From: Amycolatopsis sp. MtRt-6
GTDB taxonomy: Bacteria > Actinomycetota > Actinomycetes > Mycobacteriales > Pseudonocardiaceae
Assembly: GCF_017308975.1 (NCBI RefSeq)
Contig: NZ_JADWPD010000045.1
Coordinates: 21,937-85,936 of the forward strand
DNA: 64,000 bases
Direction: 5' to 3'
The notes under the pieces are model-generated. The model ran no database searches. It had not been told where the DNA came from and saw nothing but the letters and a program-made list of their open reading frames with translations. This document shows positions 53,306-61,799 of the stretch, in pieces. Within the stretch, counting starts at the first letter, position 1. Each line of letters starts with the position of its first letter. The translations under genes and the position numbers were made by a program.

Positions 53306-54039
53306 CCTGCGTTCCTTTGCTTGGGCGTGGCCAGGCCGATCAGCAGCAGTCCTTGGGGGATGCCGGGTAGCAGCGATTCTTCGACGTACCGGGCCCGTTC
53401 CGCGGGCGTCTGGACCGGCAGCGGAACCTCCTGGGAGGCGAAGCTGCGGACCGCCGCGGCCAGGCGGGTTGCGTGCAGCGCGGCGCCGGCCAGGACGTGG
53501 TGGCGGCGGCTGTCGCCGGGGGTGGTGATCAGCAGGGAGGACTGGCCGGTGAGGTCCGCCCCGAGCTGGTTGAGCGTCGGTGCCCACTCCGGGCGGACGA
53601 TCCGGACGTCGGTCTCCGGCCAGAAGTCTTCGCCGGCCAGCGCATCCAGCACGGCCAGGCTGACCGGCCGCCACGGCTTGCCCTGGCCGGGGTCGCCCAG
53701 CTTGCCCAGCGCCGCGTACCGCGCCCATTCGCCGCTGGACGGACCACGCGGGTCACCGGCCCGGACGACCGCCACGACGCCGGGGCGGTCCGGGTCGTCC
53801 GGGAAGGCCACCACCGGCTCGCGACCCAGCACTCGCACGACGGTCCAGACCGTCGACAGGGCCGCACCGCATTCGAACGACGCGGCCCGCCCGGCTCGCT
53901 CGCGGCGGGCGGGAGGCTCGGTCAGGGCGATCTCGTCCGGCCGGACCTCCGCGACGCACCGGTTCGGGCCGAGCCGCACCAGGGCGTCGCCGAGGACGGC
54001 TCGCGACGAACGGTCCCACCGGAACGCAGGCGAGATCAT
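53302..54039 (-). CDS. Degenerate Acg-type nitroreductase
   Basis: 245 residues, about 85 shorter than the other Acg proteins here. The middle and end are recognisable (FECGAALSTVWTVVRVLGREP at about 62, matching SCGAAL-NLRLAVRALG; HVLAGAALHATRLAAAV and LPGIPQGLLLIGLATP at the end), but the N-terminal FMN-site signature APSxHNxQPW is missing, the chain starting ISPAFRWDRSS instead, and the RRHTNR-type segment is absent. Flavin binding is therefore doubtful. ATGA overlaps on both sides (with 54036-54425 and the ATPase) show it is maintained in the operon. Possibly a partner or decoy subunit. Confidence 0.75.
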
Positions 54040-54425
54040 CCGAGGACGCCGAGTTCTCCCGACGCGGCCCGGCAGGTCGCCAGCAGGCCGTCGACGTCGA
54101 TCACGGTGACGCGATGCTCCAGGCCTGCCGGTACCTCGGCCCGCACGTCCAGGTCCGGGGACACCAGCGCGACCGGCACATGGTCGCGGACCGCGCAGAC
54201 CACGCCGTACTCGCGTGCGGTCACCTCGGGCTCCTGGCCGCGGACGTCGACGACGAGGTCGGGCTGGGCGAACGGCTCGTCGAGCGGGCAGCGGCCCCCG
54301 ACCGCCAGCGCGCGGCAGACTCCGGCGCGGCTGTGGCACCGGCTGACCAGGCAGCCGGCGTCACGCAGGGGCTGCAGCAGGAAGTCGGAGTCGCCGAAGG
54401 ACGATTCGGTCAGCAGGACGTGCAC
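54036..54425 (-). CDS. Hypothetical protein, alpha/beta (receiver-like)
   Basis: 129 residues, GTG start at 54425 with GAGGTG inside the end of the acetate kinase gene. Begins HVLLTESSFGDSDFLLQPLRDAGCLVSRC, then LDEPFAQPDLVVDVRGQEP and GVVCAVRDHVPVALVSPD: an alternating strand/helix pattern like a CheY-type receiver, but no phospho-acceptor Asp/Lys set is clearly in place. I do not recognise a named family. Tight position between ackA (4-bp gap) and the degenerate nitroreductase (ATGA overlap) suggests a link to that protein or to acetate metabolism. Confidence 0.7.
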   Translation of the reverse strand: MHVLLTESSFGDSDFLLQPLRDAGCLVSRCHSRAGVCRALAVGGRCPLDEPFAQPDLVVDVRGQEPEVTAREYGVVCAVRDHVPVALVSPDLDVRAEVPAGLEHRVTVIDVDGLLATCRAASGELGVLG

Positions 54426-54429
54426 GGCG

Positions 54430-55515
54430 TCACCTCACGGACACTCGGGCGAGCGCCTCTTCGGCGCCACGGGCCAGCTCCAGGTCTTCCCGGGGCAGGA
54501 CGATCAGGGCGGGCACCGGCGAGTCCGGTGCGGTGACGACCCGATCGGTTTCGGTGTGCGGGACCTGCCCGGCACGCAGGCCGAGCACTCCCAGCCTCGC
54601 GATGACCGAGGTGATCAGCCCGGGCTGGTGCTCGGCGACGCCACCGGTGAAGACCACCGCGTCCAGCCGCGACAGGCTCATCGCGGCCGCGCCGATCTCC
54701 CGGCACAACCGGTGCCGGTAGACGTCCAGCGCGACTTCGGCGTCTCGTTCGCCGCGGGCCGCGGCGGCCAGCACGCGGCGCAGGTCGCCGTTGGTGCCGG
54801 TCATCCCGGCCAGGCCGGAGCGGTGGAACAGGGCGTCGGCCATCTCGGCCGGGCTCATCGGCGCCGTCTGCATCACGTGCAGCAGCAGGCCCGGGTCGAT
54901 CGAGCCGGACCGCGTGGCCATCATGGCGCCCTCGAGCGGGGTGAAGCCCATGCTGGTGTCGACGCCGTGGCCATCGCGGATCGCGGTCACCGACACCCCG
55001 GCCCCGACGTGGGCACAGACCAGCTGCAACTCCTCCGGTGTCCGGCCCAGCAGCTCGCCGGTGCGACGCAGCGCGTATTGGCACGACAGGCCGTGGAAAC
55101 CGTAGCGGCGCAACCGGTTCTGGGCCGTCCACGCCCGCGGGAGCGGGTACCGCGCGGCGGCTTCGGGCATCCGGGCGTGGAACGCGGTGTCGAAGCAAGC
55201 CACCACCGGGACGTCCGGCAGCAGGCGGCGGACCTCGCGGGTCACCGACAGCGACAGCGGCTGGTGGTTCGGCGCCAGCGGCGTGAGCCGTTCGAGGTTG
55301 GCGAGCAGGACGTCGTCAACCCGTGCGGGCGCCTTCTGCGTGCCGCCGTGCACGAACCGGACGGCCACGGCGTCCACATCGGACCAGCGGCGGACCGCCT
55401 GGGCGACCACGCCGGGAACGGCCATGTCCCACGCCGCCCAGCCGACGGCCGCGCCGTCGGCGACCAGCGACACCTTCATGCTCGACGAGCCCGGGTTCAA
55501 GGTCAGGACATGCAC
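54430..55515 (-). CDS. ackA: Acetate kinase, short form
   Basis: Converts acetyl-phosphate + ADP to acetate + ATP. 361 residues, about 40 shorter than usual. Seen: LTLNPGSSSMKVSL (about 4-17, phosphate-1 motif), AVRFVHGG (about 50), FDTAFHARMP (about 105, catalytic Asp), YGFHGLSCQY (about 134), HVGAGVSVTAIRDG (about 160), DTSMGFTPLEG (about 179) and VFTGGVAEH (about 276). All motifs are present, with loops trimmed. GTG start 55515 follows GGAGGAAACC. No phosphotransacetylase gene is adjacent; instead an ADP-forming acetyl-CoA synthetase precedes it, giving two routes from acetate to ATP. Confidence 0.9.
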   Translation of the reverse strand: MHVLTLNPGSSSMKVSLVADGAAVGWAAWDMAVPGVVAQAVRRWSDVDAVAVRFVHGGTQKAPARVDDVLLANLERLTPLAPNHQPLSLSVTREVRRLLPDVPVVACFDTAFHARMPEAAARYPLPRAWTAQNRLRRYGFHGLSCQYALRRTGELLGRTPEELQLVCAHVGAGVSVTAIRDGHGVDTSMGFTPLEGAMMATRSGSIDPGLLLHVMQTAPMSPAEMADALFHRSGLAGMTGTNGDLRRVLAAAARGERDAEVALDVYRHRLCREIGAAAMSLSRLDAVVFTGGVAEHQPGLITSVIARLGVLGLRAGQVPHTETDRVVTAPDSPVPALIVLPREDLELARGAEEALARVSVR

Positions 55516-55529
55516 GGTTTCCTCCGGTT

Positions 55530-58160
55530 TCAGTCGCGCAGGCGGCGCAGGAACGGGTCGGCGGACACATCCGGTTCGAATCGGGCGCGGACGTCGAGTG
55601 CCACGCAGCCGTCCGAGCGGACGCGCACGGGGTTGAGGTCCAGCTCGGCCAGCTCTGGGACGAGCTCCGCGAGCCGGCTGACCTTCAGCAGCAGCTCGCG
55701 CGCCGCTGCCCGATCGAGCCCAGACCCCCAGAGCGCCTTCGACGACCGCAAGCCATCCAGGAGCAGGTCGGCGTCGGCCTCGGTGAGCGGGGCGAGCCGG
55801 GCGGCGTGGTCGGCGATCAGGTCGGTGTCGACGCCGCCGAGGCCGAACACGACCAGCGGGCCGAACACCGGGTCCGAGCGCACGCCGACCAGCAGTTCCC
55901 GGCCCGGTTCGGCCATCGGCTGCACGGTGACCCCACGCAGGGCCGAGCCGAAGCGGGACCGCAGGGTGCGGAACGCCTCCAGGATCCGGTCGGCGCCGTG
56001 CACGTTCAGCAACACGCCGCCGCCGGCTGTCTTGTGCAGCAGGCCGTCGGCATCGGCCTTCAACACGACCGGCGAGCCGAGGTCGGCGGCCGCGGCGGCC
56101 ATCGAGTCGTCGGCCTCGACGTAGTGCGTCTCCACCATCGGGATCTCGGCCAGCCGTAGCAGCTCGACGGCGTCCGCAGGCGAAAGCCAGCCTTCGCGCC
56201 CGGCGGCGAACGCGCGGAGCGCAACGGGATCGCCCAGCGGGGCCACGGACTCGGCAGGTTCCGGCCGGTTCAGCCACTGCTCGTACCGGACCAGCCGGGC
56301 CAGCACCGCGGCCGCCGCGGCCGGGTCGTCGTAGCAGGCCGTCACGCCGCGGCCGGGCACCAGCGGCGCCACGCGCGCCCGCTGCCCCGGCCGGACCGCG
56401 AAGACGGTCTTGTACTCGGGCGGCAGCACGGCGGCGAGCGACGTGCCGGGATCGCCGACGGCGGTAGGCACGGTCGCGGCGATCACCGCGTCGACACCGT
56501 CGTCGGCGAGCACGGCACGCAACGCGTCGGCGAACACCTCCGGTGCGATGGCCGCGGTCGTGTCGACCGGGTTGCACACCGCCGCCTCGGACGGCAGCAG
56601 CTTGGCGAGGCGGTCCCGGGTGTCCTGGGACAGCTCGGCCATGACCAGGCCCTCGCGCTCGCAGGCGTCGGCGGCCAGCACCCCGGCGCCCCCGGCGTTG
56701 CTCACCACGGCCACCCGCGGACCGCCCGGCAGCAGCTGCCAGGACAGCCCGGCGATGACGTCCACCAGCTCGGCGACGGTGTCGACGGCGATGACCCCGG
56801 CCTGCTCGAACAACGCGTCGCGGGTGACGGCGGGGGTGGCGGCCGCGGCAGTGTGCGAGGCGGCGGCGCGCTGGGCGGTGTCACCGCTGCCGGAGCGGAC
56901 GGCGAGCACCGGCCGGGTGCGGGCGAGCCGGCGGGCCAGCCGGCTGAACTTGCGCGGGTTGCCGAACGACTCGAGGTAGAGCACGGCCAGCTCGGTACGG
57001 CGGTCGGCGGCCCACCACATCAGCAGGTCGTTGCCGCTGACGTCGTACTTGTCCCCGGTCGAGACCAGCGCCGACATGCCGAGACCCAGGTCGTTCAGCG
57101 ATTCGGCGAGTGCGATGCCGACCCCGCCGGACTGGGTGACGACGCCGATGTTGCCGGGCTTGACCTGCCCGGCGAGGAAGGTCAGGTTCATCGGACGGGC
57201 CGGGTCGGTCGACAGGACGCCGAGGCAGTTCGGGCCGACCAGCCGCATGCCGTAGGCACGCACCGCCGCGCGGACTCGGTCACCGGCTTCAGTGCCGGTC
57301 AGGCCCGAAGAAATGACGACGACCGCCCGGACGCCACGCTTTCCGCAGGCTTCGACCGCCTCGGCGGCAGCCGGCGCGGGCAGGCACACCACGGCGAGTT
57401 CGGGGGTGCGGCTCAACGCCGCCACGGACGGGACGCTCGGCACACCGAGGATCTCTTCAGCGTGCGGGTTCACCGCCTCGACCGGACCGGGAAAGCCGGA
57501 AGCGACCAAGTTGGCCAGGACGGCATGGCCCACCGAACCCGGGCGCCGTCCGGCGCCGATCACGGCGACCGAGGACGGCTCGAGCACGTGGGCCAGGCTC
57601 GCCGCGTCGGCAACCGAGTCACGCTTCAGCACGGCGTCCAGGTAGGCCGGGTCCTCGTCGAGGTTCATCACGACGTCGCGCTCGGGGCCGCCGATGCTGG
57701 CCTCGAACCGCAGGCCGAGGTCGGCGAAGACGTGGAGTACCTTGGCGTTCTCGGCGAGCACCTCGGCGAGGAAGCGCTTCAGGCCCACTTTCCGGGCGTG
57801 GGAGACCAGGTGTTCCATCAGCAGGGTCGCCACGCCCAGCTTGCGCACGGACGCGTCCACCACGAGGGCGACTTCGGCGTCCGCGGTGTCCTTGAGGACT
57901 TCGTAGTTCGCGACACCGACCAGCTCACCGCGCCGGTAGCAGCCCACGGCGTAATGCCCAGGACCGGGCTCGGCGGCCATTTCCGCCACCAGCTTGCCCA
58001 GCCCGGACGGCCGGGCCCCGAAGAACCGGAAGTAGGTGTCCTGCTGGGTGAGCCGGGTGTGCAGGGCGAGCACCTCGGCGGTGTCGGCCGGGTGCAACGG
58101 GCGCACGAGCACCACGTCGCCGTCCGCGAGCAGGGCCCGGGAGCCCGCCTCGACGCTCAT
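55530..58160 (-). CDS. GNAT acetyltransferase fused to ADP-forming acetyl-CoA synthetase
   Basis: 876 residues. N-terminal GNAT domain (about 15-170; VVDASVRKLGVATLLMEHLV holds the acetyl-CoA-binding RxxGxA-type loop as RKLGVA), then CoA-binding Rossmann (SSVAVIGAGRRPGSVGHAVL, about 195), CoA ligase/succinyl-CoA synthetase-like domain with GVVTQSGGVGIALAE (about 340) and AASHTAAAA (about 435, phosphohistidine region), and a C-terminal ATP-grasp (VVLKADADGLLHKTAGGGV, about 700). It resembles Pat/PatZ-type proteins but with the GNAT at the N-terminus. Expected chemistry: acetyl-CoA + ADP + Pi to acetate + ATP + CoA; the GNAT part may acetylate proteins. 65 bp after hsp20. Confidence 0.9.
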   Translation of the reverse strand: MSVEAGSRALLADGDVVLVRPLHPADTAEVLALHTRLTQQDTYFRFFGARPSGLGKLVAEMAAEPGPGHYAVGCYRRGELVGVANYEVLKDTADAEVALVVDASVRKLGVATLLMEHLVSHARKVGLKRFLAEVLAENAKVLHVFADLGLRFEASIGGPERDVVMNLDEDPAYLDAVLKRDSVADAASLAHVLEPSSVAVIGAGRRPGSVGHAVLANLVASGFPGPVEAVNPHAEEILGVPSVPSVAALSRTPELAVVCLPAPAAAEAVEACGKRGVRAVVVISSGLTGTEAGDRVRAAVRAYGMRLVGPNCLGVLSTDPARPMNLTFLAGQVKPGNIGVVTQSGGVGIALAESLNDLGLGMSALVSTGDKYDVSGNDLLMWWAADRRTELAVLYLESFGNPRKFSRLARRLARTRPVLAVRSGSGDTAQRAAASHTAAAATPAVTRDALFEQAGVIAVDTVAELVDVIAGLSWQLLPGGPRVAVVSNAGGAGVLAADACEREGLVMAELSQDTRDRLAKLLPSEAAVCNPVDTTAAIAPEVFADALRAVLADDGVDAVIAATVPTAVGDPGTSLAAVLPPEYKTVFAVRPGQRARVAPLVPGRGVTACYDDPAAAAAVLARLVRYEQWLNRPEPAESVAPLGDPVALRAFAAGREGWLSPADAVELLRLAEIPMVETHYVEADDSMAAAAADLGSPVVLKADADGLLHKTAGGGVLLNVHGADRILEAFRTLRSRFGSALRGVTVQPMAEPGRELLVGVRSDPVFGPLVVFGLGGVDTDLIADHAARLAPLTEADADLLLDGLRSSKALWGSGLDRAAARELLLKVSRLAELVPELAELDLNPVRVRSDGCVALDVRARFEPDVSADPFLRRLRD

Positions 58161-58225
58161 TGTTTCTCCTCACGGCACGAGGGTGGGCACGGCCGAAAAG
58201 GGCCGCGCCCACCGCGGAGGGTCAC

Positions 58226-58636
58226 CTAGTCCTTGGTGACCTGGATCTTGACGTGCTTGTCGCGCGGGTGCTCCGAAACCGGCATCGAGATCTCGAGGAT
58301 GCCGTCGGCGTACGTCGCCTTGACCTTCGCCGGGTCGGCCCCGGCCGGCAGGCTGACCGTGCGGCTGAAGGTGCCGTAGTAGAACTCACTGCGGCCGCCT
58401 TCGGCGGTTTCCTTCGCCTCACGCTCGGCGGAGATGGTCAGCAGCCCGTTGTGCGTGGTCACGGAGATGTGCTTCTCCGGGTCGAAGCCGGGCAGTTCGG
58501 CCCGCACGAGGTACCGTCCGTCCTCAGTGGACTCCTCGATCCGGACCGGGTTGTGCTCGGCGAACGGCCAGGGGTTCTCCAGCCACGCCGCGATGCTCGG
58601 CAACGCCAGGCGCGAACCCGGCACCAAGGCAGTCAT
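58226..58636 (-). CDS. Hsp20/alpha-crystallin small heat-shock protein
   Basis: 136 residues with one alpha-crystallin domain: VRIEESTEDGRYLVRAELPGFDPEKHI (about 31-57), LTISAEREAKE (about 66) and the closing TYADGILEISMPV (about 108; the AxxxxGxL family motif). Holds unfolding proteins without ATP; the counterpart of HspX/Acr (Rv2031c), the most prominent DosR-induced protein. ATG at 58636 follows GAGAGGAG. Two DevR-type sites lie 71-110 bp upstream, driving the whole operon down to the P-type ATPase. Confidence 0.94.
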   Translation of the reverse strand: MTALVPGSRLALPSIAAWLENPWPFAEHNPVRIEESTEDGRYLVRAELPGFDPEKHISVTTHNGLLTISAEREAKETAEGGRSEFYYGTFSRTVSLPAGADPAKVKATYADGILEISMPVSEHPRDKHVKIQVTKD

Positions 58637-58706
58637 CGTGTTTCTCCTCTCCGCGACGACGGGCGTCGCACCACAAGGAGACCTCAGGCACCGGTTGCCG
58701 CGACGC

Positions 58707-58746
58707 GGCCGGACTACCCGAACACAGAGGACCTTCGTCACCGAAA
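58707..58746 (-). promoter_or_regulatory. Two DevR-type sites upstream of hsp20
   Basis: AGAGGACCTTCGTCACCGAA (58726-58745) and GGCCGGACTACCCGAACA (58707-58724), about 20 bp apart, 71-110 bp before the hsp20 ATG. Two phased boxes are also the layout in front of hspX in M. tuberculosis. Confidence 0.62.
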
Positions 58747-58817
58747 CCCACCGGGCGGACCTATGGCCCGGTTACTCGGCTCCGCCGCGCTCTCGCGGTC
58801 GGCTGTGCGGGAAGAAC

Positions 58818-58860
58818 ATGGGTGTCGGGCGGAGTCTTCCCCACTCCGCCCGACACCCAT
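58818..58860 (-). terminator. Perfect 18-bp hairpin after devS
   Basis: Arms ATGGGTGTCGGGCGGAGT (58818-58835) and its exact complement (58843-58860), seven-base loop. On the minus strand it follows the devS stop (58907) by about 46 bases and keeps devS transcription from entering the hsp20 promoter region. Confidence 0.82.
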
Positions 58861-58906
58861 CTAGAATAGAACAGACGTTCGACTCCGGCAATCCGGGGCC
58901 GGCGGA

Positions 58907-60655
58907 TCAGCCGACCGGGGCCGACCACTCCAGCTTCAGGCCGCCTGCCGGGACGGAGTCGATGGCGAACTGCCCGCCCATGGCCGCCGCGCGTTCACCG
59001 AGGTTGCCGAGCCCGCTCGGCGAGACGTCCTCGGGCAATCCCTTGCCGTCATCGACCACCACGACGCGGATCATGTCGTCCTTCATCGCGATCGATACGG
59101 ACAACGTCGCAGCTTCGGCGTGCCGGACGGCGTTGCTGACCGCTTCACGGACGACTGCTTCGACGTGCTCGGCCAGCTGGGTTGGCACCGTGTCGAGCGG
59201 GCCGGACATGCTCACCGTCGGGTGGACCGGCGCGTCGTCCGTGAGCTCGGCGATCGCGTCGTGCAGCCGGTGCCGCAGCCGCTGGCCCGTCTCCCCCGCG
59301 ACGCCGCCGTGCAGGTCGAAGATCGCCGTGCGGATCTCCTGCACGATCTCGTGCATCTGCTCGATGCTGTCCCCGAGCCGCTTCTGCAGCTCCGGCGACT
59401 TCGTCCGCCGCTGCGTGCTCTGCATCGACAACCCCACCGCGAACAGCCGCTGGATCACGTGGTCGTGCAGGTCACGGGCGATCCGGTCGCGGTCGCCCAG
59501 CACGTCCAGCTCCCGCGCCGCCCGCTGCTGCGCCGCCAGCTGCAACGCCAGCGCCGCCTGGTCGGCGAAGGACGCCACCACCGACAGCTGGGTCGACTCG
59601 AACGACGTGGCCCCGGATTCCCGGATCGCGATGAGCACACCCGTCGTCCGGTCGCCGGCGCGCAGCGGCACGACCAGCGCGGGCCCGAAGCGGTGCTCGC
59701 CCAGCGGGAGTTCAGCGACGCTGCGGGGTGTGCGGTCCCGGAACACCGCCCCCGGCACACTGCCCTCGAGCTCGATGTGCAGGCCCGCCAGCTCCGCGGC
59801 CCGGGTACCGGCGCTGACGGTCACGGTCAGGTCGTCGACCTCGTCACCCCAGTCCTCGTCGACGTCCAGGCGCCCCGAGTTCGGCAGCGCCAGCATGGTG
59901 ACGTCCGAGCCGGTCAGCTCCAGAGCCCTGCTGGCGATGGTGGTCAGCGCCTCGGCCGGGTCGGTACCGCCCAGCAGTTCGGTGGTCACCTCGCTGGTCG
60001 CGGCGAGCCACTGCTGCCGCACCCGGGCCTGCTCGTACAGGTGGGCGTTCTCGATCGCGATCCCGGCCGCCGCGGCAAGGGCTTGCACGACGACCTCGTC
60101 GTCGTCGGTGAACTGTTCGCCGTTCTTCTTCTCGGTCAGGTAGAGCCGTCCGAAGACCTCGTCGCGGACGCGGACGGGCACCCCGAGGAAGGAGTGCATC
60201 GGCGGGTGGTGGGCCGGGAAGCCCACCGACGCCGGATGGGACGAGATCTCCTCCATCCGCAGCGGCTTGGCCTCGTCGATGACCACACCCAGCACCCCGT
60301 GCCCGGTCGGCAGGTCCCCGATGAGCCGGCGGGTCTCGTCGTCGATGCCGAGGTAGATGAACTCCGACATGGAACCGTCTTCGGCCAGCACCCCGAGGGC
60401 GCCGTACTTCGCCTCGCCGAGCTCCATCGCGGACTGCACGATCCGCCGCAGCGTCGTGTCCAGCTCCAGCCCGGACGCGACCGTCAGGACGGCGTCGAGC
60501 AGGCCGTCCATCTTGTCGCGGGTGCCGATCAGCAGCTCGATCCGGTCCTGCAGGTCGCGCAGCACCTCGCGCAGCCGCAGACCGGACAGCGTGCCCGCCA
60601 TCCGCCGCGGACCGGGGCCATCCGCCGCCAGATCGTCGAACTCGTCCACCGACAC
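58907..60655 (-). CDS. devS: DevS/DosS-like GAF sensor histidine kinase
   Basis: 582 residues, near the 578 of M. tuberculosis DosS. Two GAF domains (about 60-205 and 230-375), then a HisKA_3 dimerisation helix with RIARDLHDHVIQRLF (phospho-His about 397), N-box REAVSNAVRHAEA and G-box DDGKGL...GLGNLGERA. In GAF-A, PAHHPPMHSFLG puts a histidine at residues 149-150, matching haem ligand His149 of DosS, so O2/NO/CO sensing by haem is likely. GTG start 60655 is picked because GGAGG lies eight bases before it. A DevR-type site is 39-59 bp upstream, implying autoregulation. Its partner is devR, 2.4 kb away. Confidence 0.92.
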   Translation of the reverse strand: MSVDEFDDLAADGPGPRRMAGTLSGLRLREVLRDLQDRIELLIGTRDKMDGLLDAVLTVASGLELDTTLRRIVQSAMELGEAKYGALGVLAEDGSMSEFIYLGIDDETRRLIGDLPTGHGVLGVVIDEAKPLRMEEISSHPASVGFPAHHPPMHSFLGVPVRVRDEVFGRLYLTEKKNGEQFTDDDEVVVQALAAAAGIAIENAHLYEQARVRQQWLAATSEVTTELLGGTDPAEALTTIASRALELTGSDVTMLALPNSGRLDVDEDWGDEVDDLTVTVSAGTRAAELAGLHIELEGSVPGAVFRDRTPRSVAELPLGEHRFGPALVVPLRAGDRTTGVLIAIRESGATSFESTQLSVVASFADQAALALQLAAQQRAARELDVLGDRDRIARDLHDHVIQRLFAVGLSMQSTQRRTKSPELQKRLGDSIEQMHEIVQEIRTAIFDLHGGVAGETGQRLRHRLHDAIAELTDDAPVHPTVSMSGPLDTVPTQLAEHVEAVVREAVSNAVRHAEAATLSVSIAMKDDMIRVVVVDDGKGLPEDVSPSGLGNLGERAAAMGGQFAIDSVPAGGLKLEWSAPVG

Positions 60656-60693
60656 CTGTCCAACCTCCGCCTCACCGGCCACGGCCTCAACGC

Positions 60694-60714
60694 TGGTGAC
60701 TTTCTGCCCTTTCC
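60694..60714. promoter_or_regulatory. Bidirectional DevR-type site between devS and nitroreductase 6
   Basis: TGGTGACTTTCTGCCCTTTCC, 39-59 bp from the devS GTG and 80-100 bp from the nitroreductase ATG. Implies that devS is under control of its own system. Confidence 0.58.
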
Positions 60715-60793
60715 CCGGAGCCACGACCGGAGAGATGGTTGCGCTGAGCCACCCCGTACGACAGTGTGCCTGTCCGGACGCCGAGGGGAAACC

Positions 60794-61783
60794 ATGACCT
60801 CGTCCATCACCTCGATCGGCCTGCTGGACCCCGATCAGGTGAAGTCCGTGATCAGTGCCGCGACGCTCGCCCCGTCGACGCACAATACGCAGCCCTGGCG
60901 GTTCCGCTGCACTCCCGCGGGCCTCGAGCTGCACGCCGATCCGGGCCGCGCCCTGCCGGCGGCCGACGCCGACCGGCGGGAGCTGCTGCTCTCCTGCGGC
61001 GCGGCGTTGTTCAACCTGCGCACGGCCATCCACGCACTCGGCGCGCACCCCGCGACGACCCTGCTCCCCCGCCGGGACGACCCCACGTTGCTGGCCGTCG
61101 TGCGGCCGTACGCGGCCCGCAAACCCGACCCGCGCCTTGTCCGGCTGGCCGACGCGATCCCCCGCCGCCACACCAACCGCACGCCGTTCGAAACGGCCGC
61201 CGTCCCCGCTCCCGTGGTCGCCGAACTGCGGCACGCCGCCGAGGTCGAACAGGCGTGGCTGCCCCGGTTGAGCGCGCAGCAACTGGAGGGGTTGCGAGAG
61301 CTGGTGCACAAGAGCCACCTCGCCCAGACCGCCGACCCCGCGTTCCTCGCCGAGTGGCAGTACTGGACCGCACGCGACCGGAGCAGCCGGGACGGCGTCC
61401 CCGAGTACGCGGCCGGCGCGATGCCCTCGGACAACGGCGGCTGGGTCCTGCGGGACTTCGGCTCCAAGCAGCGCGACCGGACTGGCGACACGGAGCCCCT
61501 GGTCGTCGTCATCGGCTCCTTCGACGACACCCGCGCCGACCGGATCCGCGCTGGTCAGGCGATGCAGCGGGTGCTGCTGACGGCTACCGCCGCCGGGCTG
61601 GACGCGTCGTTCATTTCACAGCCGGTGGAGGTCCCCGGAGTACGCGCCGAGCTGCGTCAGCTGCTGGGCGGCGGGCTGTGGCCGCAGATCGTGCTGCGCC
61701 TCGGCCACGGCGCGCCGGTGCCGTGGACGCCGCGCCGCTCCCTGGACGACGTCCTCCTGGAGCCCGCTCAGCTCAGCGCGTGA
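60794..61783 (+). CDS. Acg-family nitroreductase paralogue 6
   Basis: 329 residues, Acg/Rv2032-like: LAPSTHNTQPWRF (about residue 26), SCGAALFNLRTAI (about 66), IPRRHTNRTPFE (about 121), FISQPVEVPGVRAEL and the C-terminal PQIVLRLGHG. ATG at 60794 follows GAGGGGAAACC. Divergent from devS with a DevR-type site 80-100 bp upstream. Converges with the DUF3644 gene, 16 bp between stops. Best-conserved of the six Acg-type proteins in the window at the N-terminal flavin signature. Confidence 0.9.
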   Translation: MTSSITSIGLLDPDQVKSVISAATLAPSTHNTQPWRFRCTPAGLELHADPGRALPAADADRRELLLSCGAALFNLRTAIHALGAHPATTLLPRRDDPTLLAVVRPYAARKPDPRLVRLADAIPRRHTNRTPFETAAVPAPVVAELRHAAEVEQAWLPRLSAQQLEGLRELVHKSHLAQTADPAFLAEWQYWTARDRSSRDGVPEYAAGAMPSDNGGWVLRDFGSKQRDRTGDTEPLVVVIGSFDDTRADRIRAGQAMQRVLLTATAAGLDASFISQPVEVPGVRAELRQLLGGGLWPQIVLRLGHGAPVPWTPRRSLDDVLLEPAQLSA

Positions 61784-61799
61784 GCAGCCGGGGGACAAG

